Positions 7,263 through 14,511 of a stretch of DNA of 34,051 bases are shown one piece after another (the stretch's first letter is position 1; every line of letters begins with the position of its first letter). The notes beneath the pieces are model-generated. The model was not told where the DNA came from and did not search any database. It saw nothing but the letters and a program-made list of their open reading frames with translations. A program made the position numbers and the translations under genes. This DNA is from Atopobiaceae bacterium (GTDB lineage Bacteria > Actinomycetota > Coriobacteriia > Coriobacteriales > Atopobiaceae), in the NCBI GenBank assembly GCA_017545665.1, contig JAFWKQ010000092.1, positions 1 to 34,051 of the forward strand, given 5' to 3'.

Positions 7263-8192
7263 ATGAACGATTCCCGCATTTCCAGACGAGGCTTCTTTGG
7301 GTCCGCCCTCGGTGTTGCCGGCGTTGCCGCCGTTGCCGCAACGGGACTTACCTCCTGCGGCACGGGCAACTCAAGCAGCGCAGCGCAGGCTGGCGCAAAC
7401 ACCCCTAGGCCCGTTATCCTCGTAACAAGCTTTGGAACCAGCTATGGCAACTGTCGTCACATAACCATTGGCGCCATTGAATCCGACATTGACGAGGCAT
7501 TTGCCAAGTACGACGTTCGTCGTGCCTTTACCTCGCAAACCATAATCGACCACATACAAAAGGACACGGGCCGCCACATAGACAATTTTACCGAAGCCAT
7601 GGACAAGCTGGTGGCCGAGGGAGTGAGGGAAGTCATCGTACAGCCCACCCACCTTACCGACGGCTACGAGTACAACGACATCGCAACCGCCTTGGAAAAC
7701 TACCGCTCCAAGTTTGACAAGTGCGGCATTGGCACACCCCTGCTCAAGACCAAGGACGATCAGAAGGCCGTTGCCCAGGCAATAAAGAACGCCACGAAGT
7801 CCCGTGAGGACGAACACACATGCGTGTGCCTCATGGGCCATGGTACCGAGGCCGAGGCCAACAAGATCTATACCGATTTCCAGGCGGCCCTCAACGAGCT
7901 GGGATACAAGAACTATTTCGTTGCCACGGTGGAGGCCTCCCCCTCTTTCGACGACGTTGCCGCAGCCGCAAAGCAGGCTGGCTACACCAGGGCCATTTTG
8001 CGACCCCTTATGGTTGTCGCCGGCGACCATGCAAATAACGACATGGCCGACACTGGCAACGACCACTCGTTTGCGTCCATCATGCAGGCCTCGGGCTTCG
8101 AGGTGGAAAGCATCGTGGAAGGCCTCGGCCAAATTGAGGCCGTAGACGAGGTCTACGTCCAGCACACGCAGGAAGTGATCAACCATCTGTAG
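7263..8192 (+). CDS. cbiK: Exported sirohydrochlorin cobaltochelatase (CbiK type), Tat lipoprotein
   Basis: The 309-residue protein belongs to the CbiK class II chelatases, which insert Co2+ into sirohydrochlorin. The candidate catalytic and metal residues are H193 (MGHGTEAE), E224 (TVEASPS) and H256 (AGDHANNDMAD). QPTHLTDGYEYND at 127-139 is also typical. The first 32 residues are an export signal with a twin-arginine motif (RRGFFG) and a lipobox ending LTSC32, so the mature enzyme should be a lipoprotein outside the membrane. Periplasmic CbiK forms are known in Desulfovibrio. ATG 7263 follows AAAGGGG; upstream in-frame codons fall inside the riboswitch. It is the first gene of the operon and sits with a lipoprotein and an ABC transporter, so handling of metal or tetrapyrrole outside the cell is an alternative role. 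Confidence 0.9.
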   Translation: MNDSRISRRGFFGSALGVAGVAAVAATGLTSCGTGNSSSAAQAGANTPRPVILVTSFGTSYGNCRHITIGAIESDIDEAFAKYDVRRAFTSQTIIDHIQKDTGRHIDNFTEAMDKLVAEGVREVIVQPTHLTDGYEYNDIATALENYRSKFDKCGIGTPLLKTKDDQKAVAQAIKNATKSREDEHTCVCLMGHGTEAEANKIYTDFQAALNELGYKNYFVATVEASPSFDDVAAAAKQAGYTRAILRPLMVVAGDHANNDMADTGNDHSFASIMQASGFEVESIVEGLGQIEAVDEVYVQHTQEVINHL

Positions 8193-8261
8193 CGCGACGT
8201 GCGGAGCACGGTCCGCACGTCCCCATGCAAACGCGTCGTCCAAAAGAGAAGGAAGTAGTCC

Positions 8262-8831
8262 ATGTTTCCCAAGCGACCTGCCGCTACACTTGTTGCCACC
8301 CTCCTCTGTGGCAGCCTTGCCGCCCCCTTGGCGGGATGCACGAGCGGATCCTCGAGCTCGAGCATTGTGAGCTCAAGCGCCGCAAGCTCAAGCGAGACCA
8401 AGCCCGCTCAGACCGCTCCACCCGCAGACGGCACGTACAACATCGACGTGACCACCGACTCCAGCATGTTCCGTTCCGAGACATGCACCCTCACGGTAAA
8501 GGACGGCGTCTACACAGCGACCATCTCGCTTCCCGGTGAGGGCTTCTCGCGCCTGTACTTCGGCTCGGCGCAGGATGCGGAAAAGGCCACGGAGGGCGTA
8601 TACGACTACCGCCTCAACGACGAGGGAAAGTACACCTTCGACATACCCGTGCGAGCTCTTGACACCGAGCTTCCCATTGCCGCCTTCGGGCAGCGCCGCA
8701 ACACGTGGTACGACCACACTATCGTGTTCCACACGCCAACCCAAAAGGCTGCGGAGAACGCAGCCGACGCAGCGAGCTCGTCGAGCGCCCAGGCCAATGG
8801 CAGCGCAACGAACGCACAAGACTCAGCATAG
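8262..8831 (+). CDS. Small lipoprotein of an uptake locus
   Basis: This 189-residue protein has a signal peptide ending in the lipobox LAGC, then a Ser-rich linker (about residues 27-50). One compact beta-rich domain follows (DGTYNIDV to TIVFHT). The C-terminal tail is Ala/Ser-rich. The domain shares its layout with the lipoprotein at 29896-30345: DGTY start, a short acidic turn, an IPV motif and a final beta strand. The ribosome site is AAGGAAG before ATG 8262. Its place between cbiK and the BtuF-like gene suggests binding or handing over a corrinoid, tetrapyrrole or metal, but no ligand residue can be named. The family is not assigned. Confidence 0.75.
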   Translation: MFPKRPAATLVATLLCGSLAAPLAGCTSGSSSSSIVSSSAASSSETKPAQTAPPADGTYNIDVTTDSSMFRSETCTLTVKDGVYTATISLPGEGFSRLYFGSAQDAEKATEGVYDYRLNDEGKYTFDIPVRALDTELPIAAFGQRRNTWYDHTIVFHTPTQKAAENAADAASSSSAQANGSATNAQDSA

Positions 8832-8843
8832 GCCGCGGACCGT

Positions 8844-10202
8844 ATGCAAGGCGCACGCACGCTCATAACTCGTTGCCTTACGGCGCTTCTTGGAGTGCTC
8901 CTCATGGCACTCCTTGTGTCTTGTGCACCAGGCGCTGCACAGAGGCCTTCTTCCGACAGTGCCCAAAGCCAAGATGCGGAGCAAGCCGGTCCCCATACCA
9001 CGCTCGTGAGTGACTTCCACAATGCGGACCTGGGGTGCGGCTGGCAGCCCACGGGCAGCCTCGAGCTTCGCCATGCCCACTGCTTTACGGTGGACTATTT
9101 CGATGGGGGCTATGCGCTCATATGCACGGCCGATGGCAGCCGCTATTTGGTTGTGCCCCCCAAAAGCGAGGTGCCAGACGGTCTCGCGCCCGACATCGTG
9201 GCGCTTCGGCAGCCCTTGTCCGACGTATACCTAGCGGCAAGCGACACGCTCTGCCTCCTTGAGGCGTTAGGCGCCGAAGACGTCGTGAGCGTTTCGGGCA
9301 TCGAGCGCGACGATTGGTATAGCGAGCGCATGCAACAGGCCATGGACCAAGGTCGCGTGGCATATGGCGGAAAGTACCGAACGCCCGACTACGAGCTCCT
9401 TCTTGGTAAGGGCGTGCTGCTTGCCCTGGAAAGCACCATGATCAACCACGCCCCTACCGTACGCGACAAGCTCGTGGAGCTGGGAATCCCCGTGTTCGTG
9501 GAACTCTCCAGCTACGAAGACGACCCGCTCGGTCGCGTTGAGTGGGTAAGGCTATACGGCGTGCTCCTAAACAAAGACGAGCAGGCTGCGCAGGTACTTG
9601 AGCAACAGGAGCGCCAAGTGGAGGCCATTAGCACGCAGCCAACGGGCAAGCGGATGGCGTTCTTCTATTTCAACGCAAGCGGCACGCCGGTAGTGCGCAA
9701 ACCCGGAGACTACGTAACCAAGATGATCCAGATGGCAGGCGGCACCTACGCCTTCGATGAGCTGGAACAGGCTGCCGCGGGATCGAGCACCACCACCCTC
9801 ACGATGGAGCAGTTCTATGCAACCGCCAAGGACGCCGACGTCCTCGTGTACAACACCTCCATAGACGAGGACGTGCGCTCGCTGGATGACCTGCTCCAAA
9901 AGAACGGGCTACTGGCAGACTTTAAGGCCGTCCAGAGCGGCGACGTGTGGGTTACGGAGCACAACATGTATCAGCAGATGGTGGAGTCGGGAAGCATCAT
10001 CGCAGACTTCAACCACGCGCTCAAGGGAACGGACGAGGGCGTAACCCACCTGCAGAGACTCACGACTGCCGTTCGCGCTCCCGCGCCTTCGACCGGTCCG
10101 CAATCTGCGACTCGCAAAGTGAGCGAGCGAAGCGAGCGCGGAGCCGATTGCCAATCGGTCGAAGGCACGGGAGCGCGAGCAGCAACGACTCGCGTAGCAT
10201 GA
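8844..10202 (+). CDS. BtuF/FecB-type substrate-binding lipoprotein of an ABC transporter
   Basis: The signal peptide ends in the lipobox LLVSC27. The rest has the fold pattern of periplasmic binding proteins for cobalamin, haem or siderophores: PLSDVYLAASDTLCLLEALGAEDVVSVSG, then YELLLGKGVLLALES, GIPVFVELSSYEDDPLGRVEWVRLYG and a C-terminal lobe with DADVLVYNTS. It should deliver substrate to the fused permease-ATPase encoded next. The start at 8844 lacks a good ribosome site. The last 44 or so residues (from about 409) are coded by a hairpin repeat, are rich in R, A and S, and are unlikely to belong to the original protein. The stop overlaps the next start (ATGA at 10199). Corrinoid or cobalt-related substrate is inferred from context only. 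Confidence 0.85.
   Translation: MQGARTLITRCLTALLGVLLMALLVSCAPGAAQRPSSDSAQSQDAEQAGPHTTLVSDFHNADLGCGWQPTGSLELRHAHCFTVDYFDGGYALICTADGSRYLVVPPKSEVPDGLAPDIVALRQPLSDVYLAASDTLCLLEALGAEDVVSVSGIERDDWYSERMQQAMDQGRVAYGGKYRTPDYELLLGKGVLLALESTMINHAPTVRDKLVELGIPVFVELSSYEDDPLGRVEWVRLYGVLLNKDEQAAQVLEQQERQVEAISTQPTGKRMAFFYFNASGTPVVRKPGDYVTKMIQMAGGTYAFDELEQAAAGSSTTTLTMEQFYATAKDADVLVYNTSIDEDVRSLDDLLQKNGLLADFKAVQSGDVWVTEHNMYQQMVESGSIIADFNHALKGTDEGVTHLQRLTTAVRAPAPSTGPQSATRKVSERSERGADCQSVEGTGARAATTRVA
10074..10177. repeat. Long hairpin repeat, copy at the btuF/btuC junction
   Basis: Arms 10074-10096 and 10155-10177 are inverted repeats with one or two mismatches. The inner core continues the pairing (GCAATC against GATTGC). 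About 40 bp of the core is nearly identical, in reverse orientation, to the core of the element at 33810-33907, while the outer arms differ. The element is translated as the tail of the BtuF-like protein, and the next start codon follows 22 bp later. Confidence 0.8.
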
Positions 10203-12145
10203 GGGAGACAAGGGTGCGCGGGCAAGTTACCACCACAGAAGGACAGCAAGGCACACGCATGGTGCGCGGCACCCGTGCGGGCCTCTCGCTTGCGCTCTTG
10301 TGTGTCGCACTCCTTGCGCTTATGGCGGCAAACCTCTGCATGGGAACCCAGCCAATACCCATCCACCAGCTTGTCGCCATCCTTACAGGCGCCGATGCCA
10401 ACAGCACCGCGGCACAGGTGCTCCTGAGCATCCGCCTGCCGCGCCTGTTGGCCGCGACGCTTCTGGGAGGGGCGCTCGCCCTCTCGGGACTGCTCCTGCA
10501 GACCTTCTTCAACAATCCCATAGCCGGCCCCTATGTACTGGGCATCTCTCACGGCGCGAAGCTCGCCGTGGCCATGGTCATGGTTGTGGTGGTGGGATCG
10601 CATGGCATCATGTCATCTTGGATGTCGGTGGCGGCAGCCTGCGTGGGGTCGCTGGCCGTCATGGCGTTGGTGCTCTTGGCCTCCCGCCACATCGGCTCGC
10701 CTGGCATGCTGGTGGTTGCCGGCGTGATGATCGGGTATCTCTGCAATGCGGCCACCGACTTCGTGGTTACCTTTGCCAGCGATACCAGCATCGTGAATCT
10801 TCGCAACTGGTCCATGGGAAGCTTCTCCGGCATGGACTGGGGCGACGTGAGCGTTATAACGATTGTAGTGCTCGTAGCAAGCGGATGCGTGTTTTTGCTC
10901 TCCAAACCACTCGGTGCCTACCAACTCGGCGAGAGGTACGCACAAAGCGCGGGAGTAAACGTGGGCGCCTTCCGCGCCGCGCTCATCCTGCTCTCCAGCG
11001 TATTGGCCGCCTGCGTCGCTGCCTTTGCGGGGCCCGTGAGCTTTGTGGGCGTGGCGGTTCCCCACATCGCACGAAGGCTAGCGGGCACCAACAGGCCACT
11101 GGTGGTGGTACCGGCCTCGTTTTTGGGCGGAGCAGCCTTTTGCCTGTTGAGCGACCTTATTGCCCGCACCGCCTTTGCCCCAACCGAGATGTCGGTCTCC
11201 ACCGTAACAGCCCTTCTGGGCGCGCCCGTAGTCATTGCGGTAATCCTTAAGAGCAAAAGGCGAAGCGGTGAGGAGGTGCAGGAAACGGCTGCTCCCAGCA
11301 ACTCGTTTGAAAACGCCCCTCAGGCATACGAACGTACCGGCACGTCCCTATTACAAACGAGGGAACTCTGCGTGGGCTATGGGTCAAAGCAAGTGCTCGG
11401 CAACGTAAGCATTGAGGCAGGCGCTGGACACATCGTAACGTTAGTGGGCCCCAATGGCGCCGGCAAGTCCACCTTACTCCGCACCATAGCGGGACAACTG
11501 GAAGCGTTGAGCGGCACGGCGCACATCGACGGTCGCAACATAGCCCAACTCTCCGAGCGCGAACTGGCGCTTGAGCGGGCGGTGCTTCTTACGGAGCGGT
11601 TGCGCACCGAGCTGCTCACCTGCCAAGACGTGGTGGAGACAGGCCGATATCCCCATACTGGTCGCATGGGACTTCTGCACGATACCGATCGCGTTGCCAT
11701 ACGCGAAGCCATGGAGCTTGTGGGCGTGTGGGATCTGCGCTCTCGTGACTTTGCACGCATCTCCGACGGTCAGCGCCAGCGCGTGCTACTTGCGCGAGCC
11801 ATCTGCCAAGACGCACGCGTCCTCGTGCTGGACGAACCCTCCAGCTATTTGGACCTCCACTACCAGATAGAGCTGCTGGAAATACTGCGTCGGCTTGCTC
11901 ACGATCGTGGAGTCGCCATCGTTATGAGTATGCACGACCTCTCACTGGCACGCCAGGCTTCCGATTGGCTCGTATGCGTAAGGAACGGCGTCGTGTTGAC
12001 GCAGGGAACGCCCGACCAGGTATGTTGCGCAAGCACCATAGATAAGCTCTATAACCTGGAGCCTGGAACGTTTGACCCCCTGAGCGGCACCATAGCACTG
12101 AACCCGCAAAGCGAAGATCGCGCTCAGGAGGATGTCCATGCGTAA
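10199..12145 (+). CDS. Fused BtuC-type permease and BtuD-type ATPase
   Basis: One 648-residue polypeptide carries both transporter parts. Residues about 25-352 are a FecCD/BtuC permease with many membrane segments and family motifs (LRLPRLLAA-like SIRLPRLLAATLLGGALALSG, NPIAGPYVLGISHGA, GPVSFVGVAVPHIAR). After a linker rich in S, E and A, residues about 385-648 are an ABC ATPase: Walker A GPNGAGKST (417-425), signature ISDGQRQR (521-528, a variant of LSGGQ), Walker B VLVLDEP (541-547) and the switch histidine in MSMHDLS. Usually these are separate genes. ATG 10199 overlaps the upstream stop; ATG 10260 (MVRGTRAG) is an alternative just before the first membrane helix. A homodimer would give a complete transporter core. 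Cobalamin, cobinamide or a related tetrapyrrole is the likely substrate from context. Confidence 0.92.
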   Translation: MRETRVRGQVTTTEGQQGTRMVRGTRAGLSLALLCVALLALMAANLCMGTQPIPIHQLVAILTGADANSTAAQVLLSIRLPRLLAATLLGGALALSGLLLQTFFNNPIAGPYVLGISHGAKLAVAMVMVVVVGSHGIMSSWMSVAAACVGSLAVMALVLLASRHIGSPGMLVVAGVMIGYLCNAATDFVVTFASDTSIVNLRNWSMGSFSGMDWGDVSVITIVVLVASGCVFLLSKPLGAYQLGERYAQSAGVNVGAFRAALILLSSVLAACVAAFAGPVSFVGVAVPHIARRLAGTNRPLVVVPASFLGGAAFCLLSDLIARTAFAPTEMSVSTVTALLGAPVVIAVILKSKRRSGEEVQETAAPSNSFENAPQAYERTGTSLLQTRELCVGYGSKQVLGNVSIEAGAGHIVTLVGPNGAGKSTLLRTIAGQLEALSGTAHIDGRNIAQLSERELALERAVLLTERLRTELLTCQDVVETGRYPHTGRMGLLHDTDRVAIREAMELVGVWDLRSRDFARISDGQRQRVLLARAICQDARVLVLDEPSSYLDLHYQIELLEILRRLAHDRGVAIVMSMHDLSLARQASDWLVCVRNGVVLTQGTPDQVCCASTIDKLYNLEPGTFDPLSGTIALNPQSEDRAQEDVHA

Positions 12146-13322
12146 GCTTGACGAATACATAAGCACCCAGGGCAAGCTGCTTCGCTGCGGCTACACCACG
12201 GGAACCTGCGCTGCGGCCGGCACGCGCGCAGCCACAGACCTGCTGCTGGGCGGAAGTGCCCCCGCAACGCTGAGTGTCGACACACCGTCAGGCATACGCG
12301 TTGAGCTGGATGTGGAGGAGGCTTCGCACGGGGACGGCTGGGCACAATGCGCAGTCCGCAAAGACGCAGGCGACGACCCCGACGTAACCGATGGCGTGCT
12401 TGTACGAGCACGGGTGAGTTTGCGCACCCATCGCGGGATACACATAGACGGAGGGGCCGGCGTTGGTCACGTTACCAAGGAGGGGTTGGACCAACCGCCG
12501 GGAAGTGCTGCCATAAACACCATCCCCCGCTCCATGATCGAACGCGAGGCACGACGGGCGGCATCTGAGCACGATTACGATGGTGGGCTCAACATACGCA
12601 TCTCCATCCCTGGCGGAGAAGAGCTTGCCGCGCATACGTTCAACCCACGGCTTGGCATAGAGGGCGGGCTCTCGGTGCTGGGCACCACGGGCATCGTACG
12701 GCCCATGAGCGAGGCCGCCCTGGTGGAGTCCTTGCAACTCGAGCTCCGTGTGGCGTATGCGCAAGGGACAACGGAGACATTGCTGGTACCCGGCAACTAC
12801 GGCAAGGCCTTTGCCCAGACTGAGCTTGGGATTCCCGCAGAACGTGCGGTCACGTGCTCGAACTACGTCGGAGCGGCTTTGGACGAGGCCGCACGGCTTG
12901 GCTTTGAGGCAGTGCTGCTTGTGGGACATGTGGGAAAGCTCGTTAAGGTTGCCGCAGGAGCCATGAACACGCATTCCCGTATGGCGGATGGCCGTGCCGA
13001 GACTGTGGCAGCCCACGCAGCCCTTGCCGGTGCCACGCACGGAGTCATCGAGGCCATATTCGAGGCCCCGACCACCGAGGCAATGTTGGACCTTCTCTGC
13101 CAGGAGGGCCTTCTGGAGCCCACCATGGCATCGCTTGCTCACAAGCTCTCCGAGCACCTACGTTTTCGAGCGGGAAACAACATGCGTGTCGAGGCCATCA
13201 TGTTCTCCAACAAGCATGGCCTTCTGTGCGGAACGGCTGGAGCAGACAAACTCGTGGAGCGCCTTGCGCGCCCCGCTGGGGCATCAAGCATCGAGGAACA
13301 ATCGAATCCGAGGGGGCAGTAG
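12138..13322 (+). CDS. cbiD: Cobalt-precorrin-5B C1-methyltransferase
   Basis: CbiD adds a methyl group at C1 of the corrin ring in the anaerobic pathway. The 394-residue protein has the family hallmarks GYTTGTCAAAG near the N-terminus, DPDVTDG, GAGVGHVTKEGL and GTTGIVRPMSE. Two in-frame ATGs lie close together; AGGAGG at 12126-12131 directly abuts the first (12132) and is 6 nt from the second (12138), so 12138 is chosen. The start lies inside the end of the transporter gene, pointing to translational coupling. A 400-bp gap filled with repeats separates it from cbiF. Confidence 0.95.
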   Translation: MRKLDEYISTQGKLLRCGYTTGTCAAAGTRAATDLLLGGSAPATLSVDTPSGIRVELDVEEASHGDGWAQCAVRKDAGDDPDVTDGVLVRARVSLRTHRGIHIDGGAGVGHVTKEGLDQPPGSAAINTIPRSMIEREARRAASEHDYDGGLNIRISIPGGEELAAHTFNPRLGIEGGLSVLGTTGIVRPMSEAALVESLQLELRVAYAQGTTETLLVPGNYGKAFAQTELGIPAERAVTCSNYVGAALDEAARLGFEAVLLVGHVGKLVKVAAGAMNTHSRMADGRAETVAAHAALAGATHGVIEAIFEAPTTEAMLDLLCQEGLLEPTMASLAHKLSEHLRFRAGNNMRVEAIMFSNKHGLLCGTAGADKLVERLARPAGASSIEEQSNPRGQ

Positions 13323-13722
13323 TGAGGCGTCCAGTGCGAGTGGAGATTGCGAAGCGCCTAGGCAGACTTGCACCTGTGGCATGTCGTATCCAGCTTACAA
13401 CCAGGGGGCCGGAGCGGGCACATCATGACGGAGGCCGGCGTCTGTGGCATGCGGTGCGCAGCTCGCAAAGTGACGACCGACGGGAAGATGGAAGACCTCC
13501 CACGCAGTTCGCAAAGCGCTGGTCGAGGGGGAGACGGAAGTCCCCGCGCGCAGTTCGCAAAGCGCTGTTTGAGCACGGGGACTTCCGTCTCCCCCTCGAC
13601 CAGCGCGTGCGGTGCTTGAGCACGGGGGCTTTCGCCTTCTCATCGGTCTTCATAACGCTACCTGAGCGCGATATGCCACATGCGTCGGACCTACGCCCTC
13701 AGGGTGAGAACGGAGGCATAGC
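13323..13722. repeat. Repeat-filled gap between cbiD and cbiF
   Basis: No gene is recognised in these 400 bp. A perfect 30-bp inverted repeat occupies 13516-13545 and 13577-13606. The 18-mer CGCAGTTCGCAAAGCGCT occurs at 13503-13520 and again at 13549-13566, with a relative (CGCAGCTCGCAAAGTGACG) at 13457-13475. TTGAGCACGGGG occurs at about 13569-13580 and 13616-13627. One frame (GTG 13322 to TGA 13726, 134 codons) is open across the gap and touches both neighbouring genes, but its product is Arg-rich, repeat-derived and without family features, so I do not call it a gene. Confidence 0.75.
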
Positions 13723-14511
13723 GTGATTCACTTCGTTGGCGCGGGGCCGGGCGCGGCAGACCTCATAACGCTTCGCGGCGCACGCCTGCTGAAGGCAGCA
13801 GACGTGGTGGTATATGCCGGCTCGCTGGTGAATCCCGAGCTGTTGGACATGTGCAAGACCGGCTGCGAAATACATGACTCCTCCGCCATGACATTGGAGC
13901 AAATCGTGGACGTGATGGTGCACGCTTCGTCTGCAGGGCTCGAGTGCGTGCGCCTGCACACGGGAGACCCGGCGCTCTATGGCGCACACCACGAGCAGAT
14001 GGACGCGCTCGACGCTCGCGGCATCCCTTACGACGTAGTACCCGGCGTGTCGTCGCTGTTTGGCGCGACCGCTGCGCTGCGAGCGGAGCTCACCGTTCCG
14101 CAGGTGTCCCAGTCGCTCGTGGTAACGCGCGTAGAGGGGCGCACACCTATGCCTGAGCAAGAGAAGCTTCGCGACCTTGCCTCCCATGGCTGTACCATGG
14201 CGCTGTTCCTCAGCGCAGGCCTACTCGATCGTGCCCAGAAGGAGCTTCTGGCCGGTGGATACGAGCCCAGTACGCCCGCAGCCATAGTCGTACGAGCCAC
14301 GTGGCCAGACGAGCAGTTATACCTATGCACCGTTGGCACGCTATACAGCTGCGCGCTCGAGCATCGGGTAACCAAAACTGCCCTCGTCTTGGTGGGCAGG
14401 GTACTTACCACGCACGGCGAGCGTTCGCTTTTGTACGATGCGGCGTTCGGCCACGGTTACCGCAACGCCGTCCCCAATCACTCCGCAGGAGGTGACGCGC
14501 CATGCGCATAG
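13723..14511 (+). CDS. cbiF: Cobalt-precorrin-4 C11-methyltransferase
   Basis: CbiF uses SAM to methylate C11. The 262-residue protein begins with the tetrapyrrole methylase motif FVGAGPGAADLITLRG and has VVYAGSLVNPELL, LHTGDPALYGA and PGVSSLFGA, all typical of CbiF/CobM. The start is GTG 13723, with CGGAGG about 7 nt upstream. Its 3' end overlaps the next gene by 10 nt. The final 15 or so residues are less conserved. Confidence 0.95.
   Translation: MIHFVGAGPGAADLITLRGARLLKAADVVVYAGSLVNPELLDMCKTGCEIHDSSAMTLEQIVDVMVHASSAGLECVRLHTGDPALYGAHHEQMDALDARGIPYDVVPGVSSLFGATAALRAELTVPQVSQSLVVTRVEGRTPMPEQEKLRDLASHGCTMALFLSAGLLDRAQKELLAGGYEPSTPAAIVVRATWPDEQLYLCTVGTLYSCALEHRVTKTALVLVGRVLTTHGERSLLYDAAFGHGYRNAVPNHSAGGDAPCA

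Noticed and set aside
13457..13627. A CRISPR array (repeated 18-mers)
   Set aside because: Only two exact repeats with irregular spacing, inside an inverted repeat, and no cas genes nearby.
13322..13726. A 134-codon frame filling the cbiD-cbiF gap and touching both genes
   Set aside because: Its product comes mainly from inverted and direct repeats, is Arg-rich and shows no domain; the touching ends could be chance.
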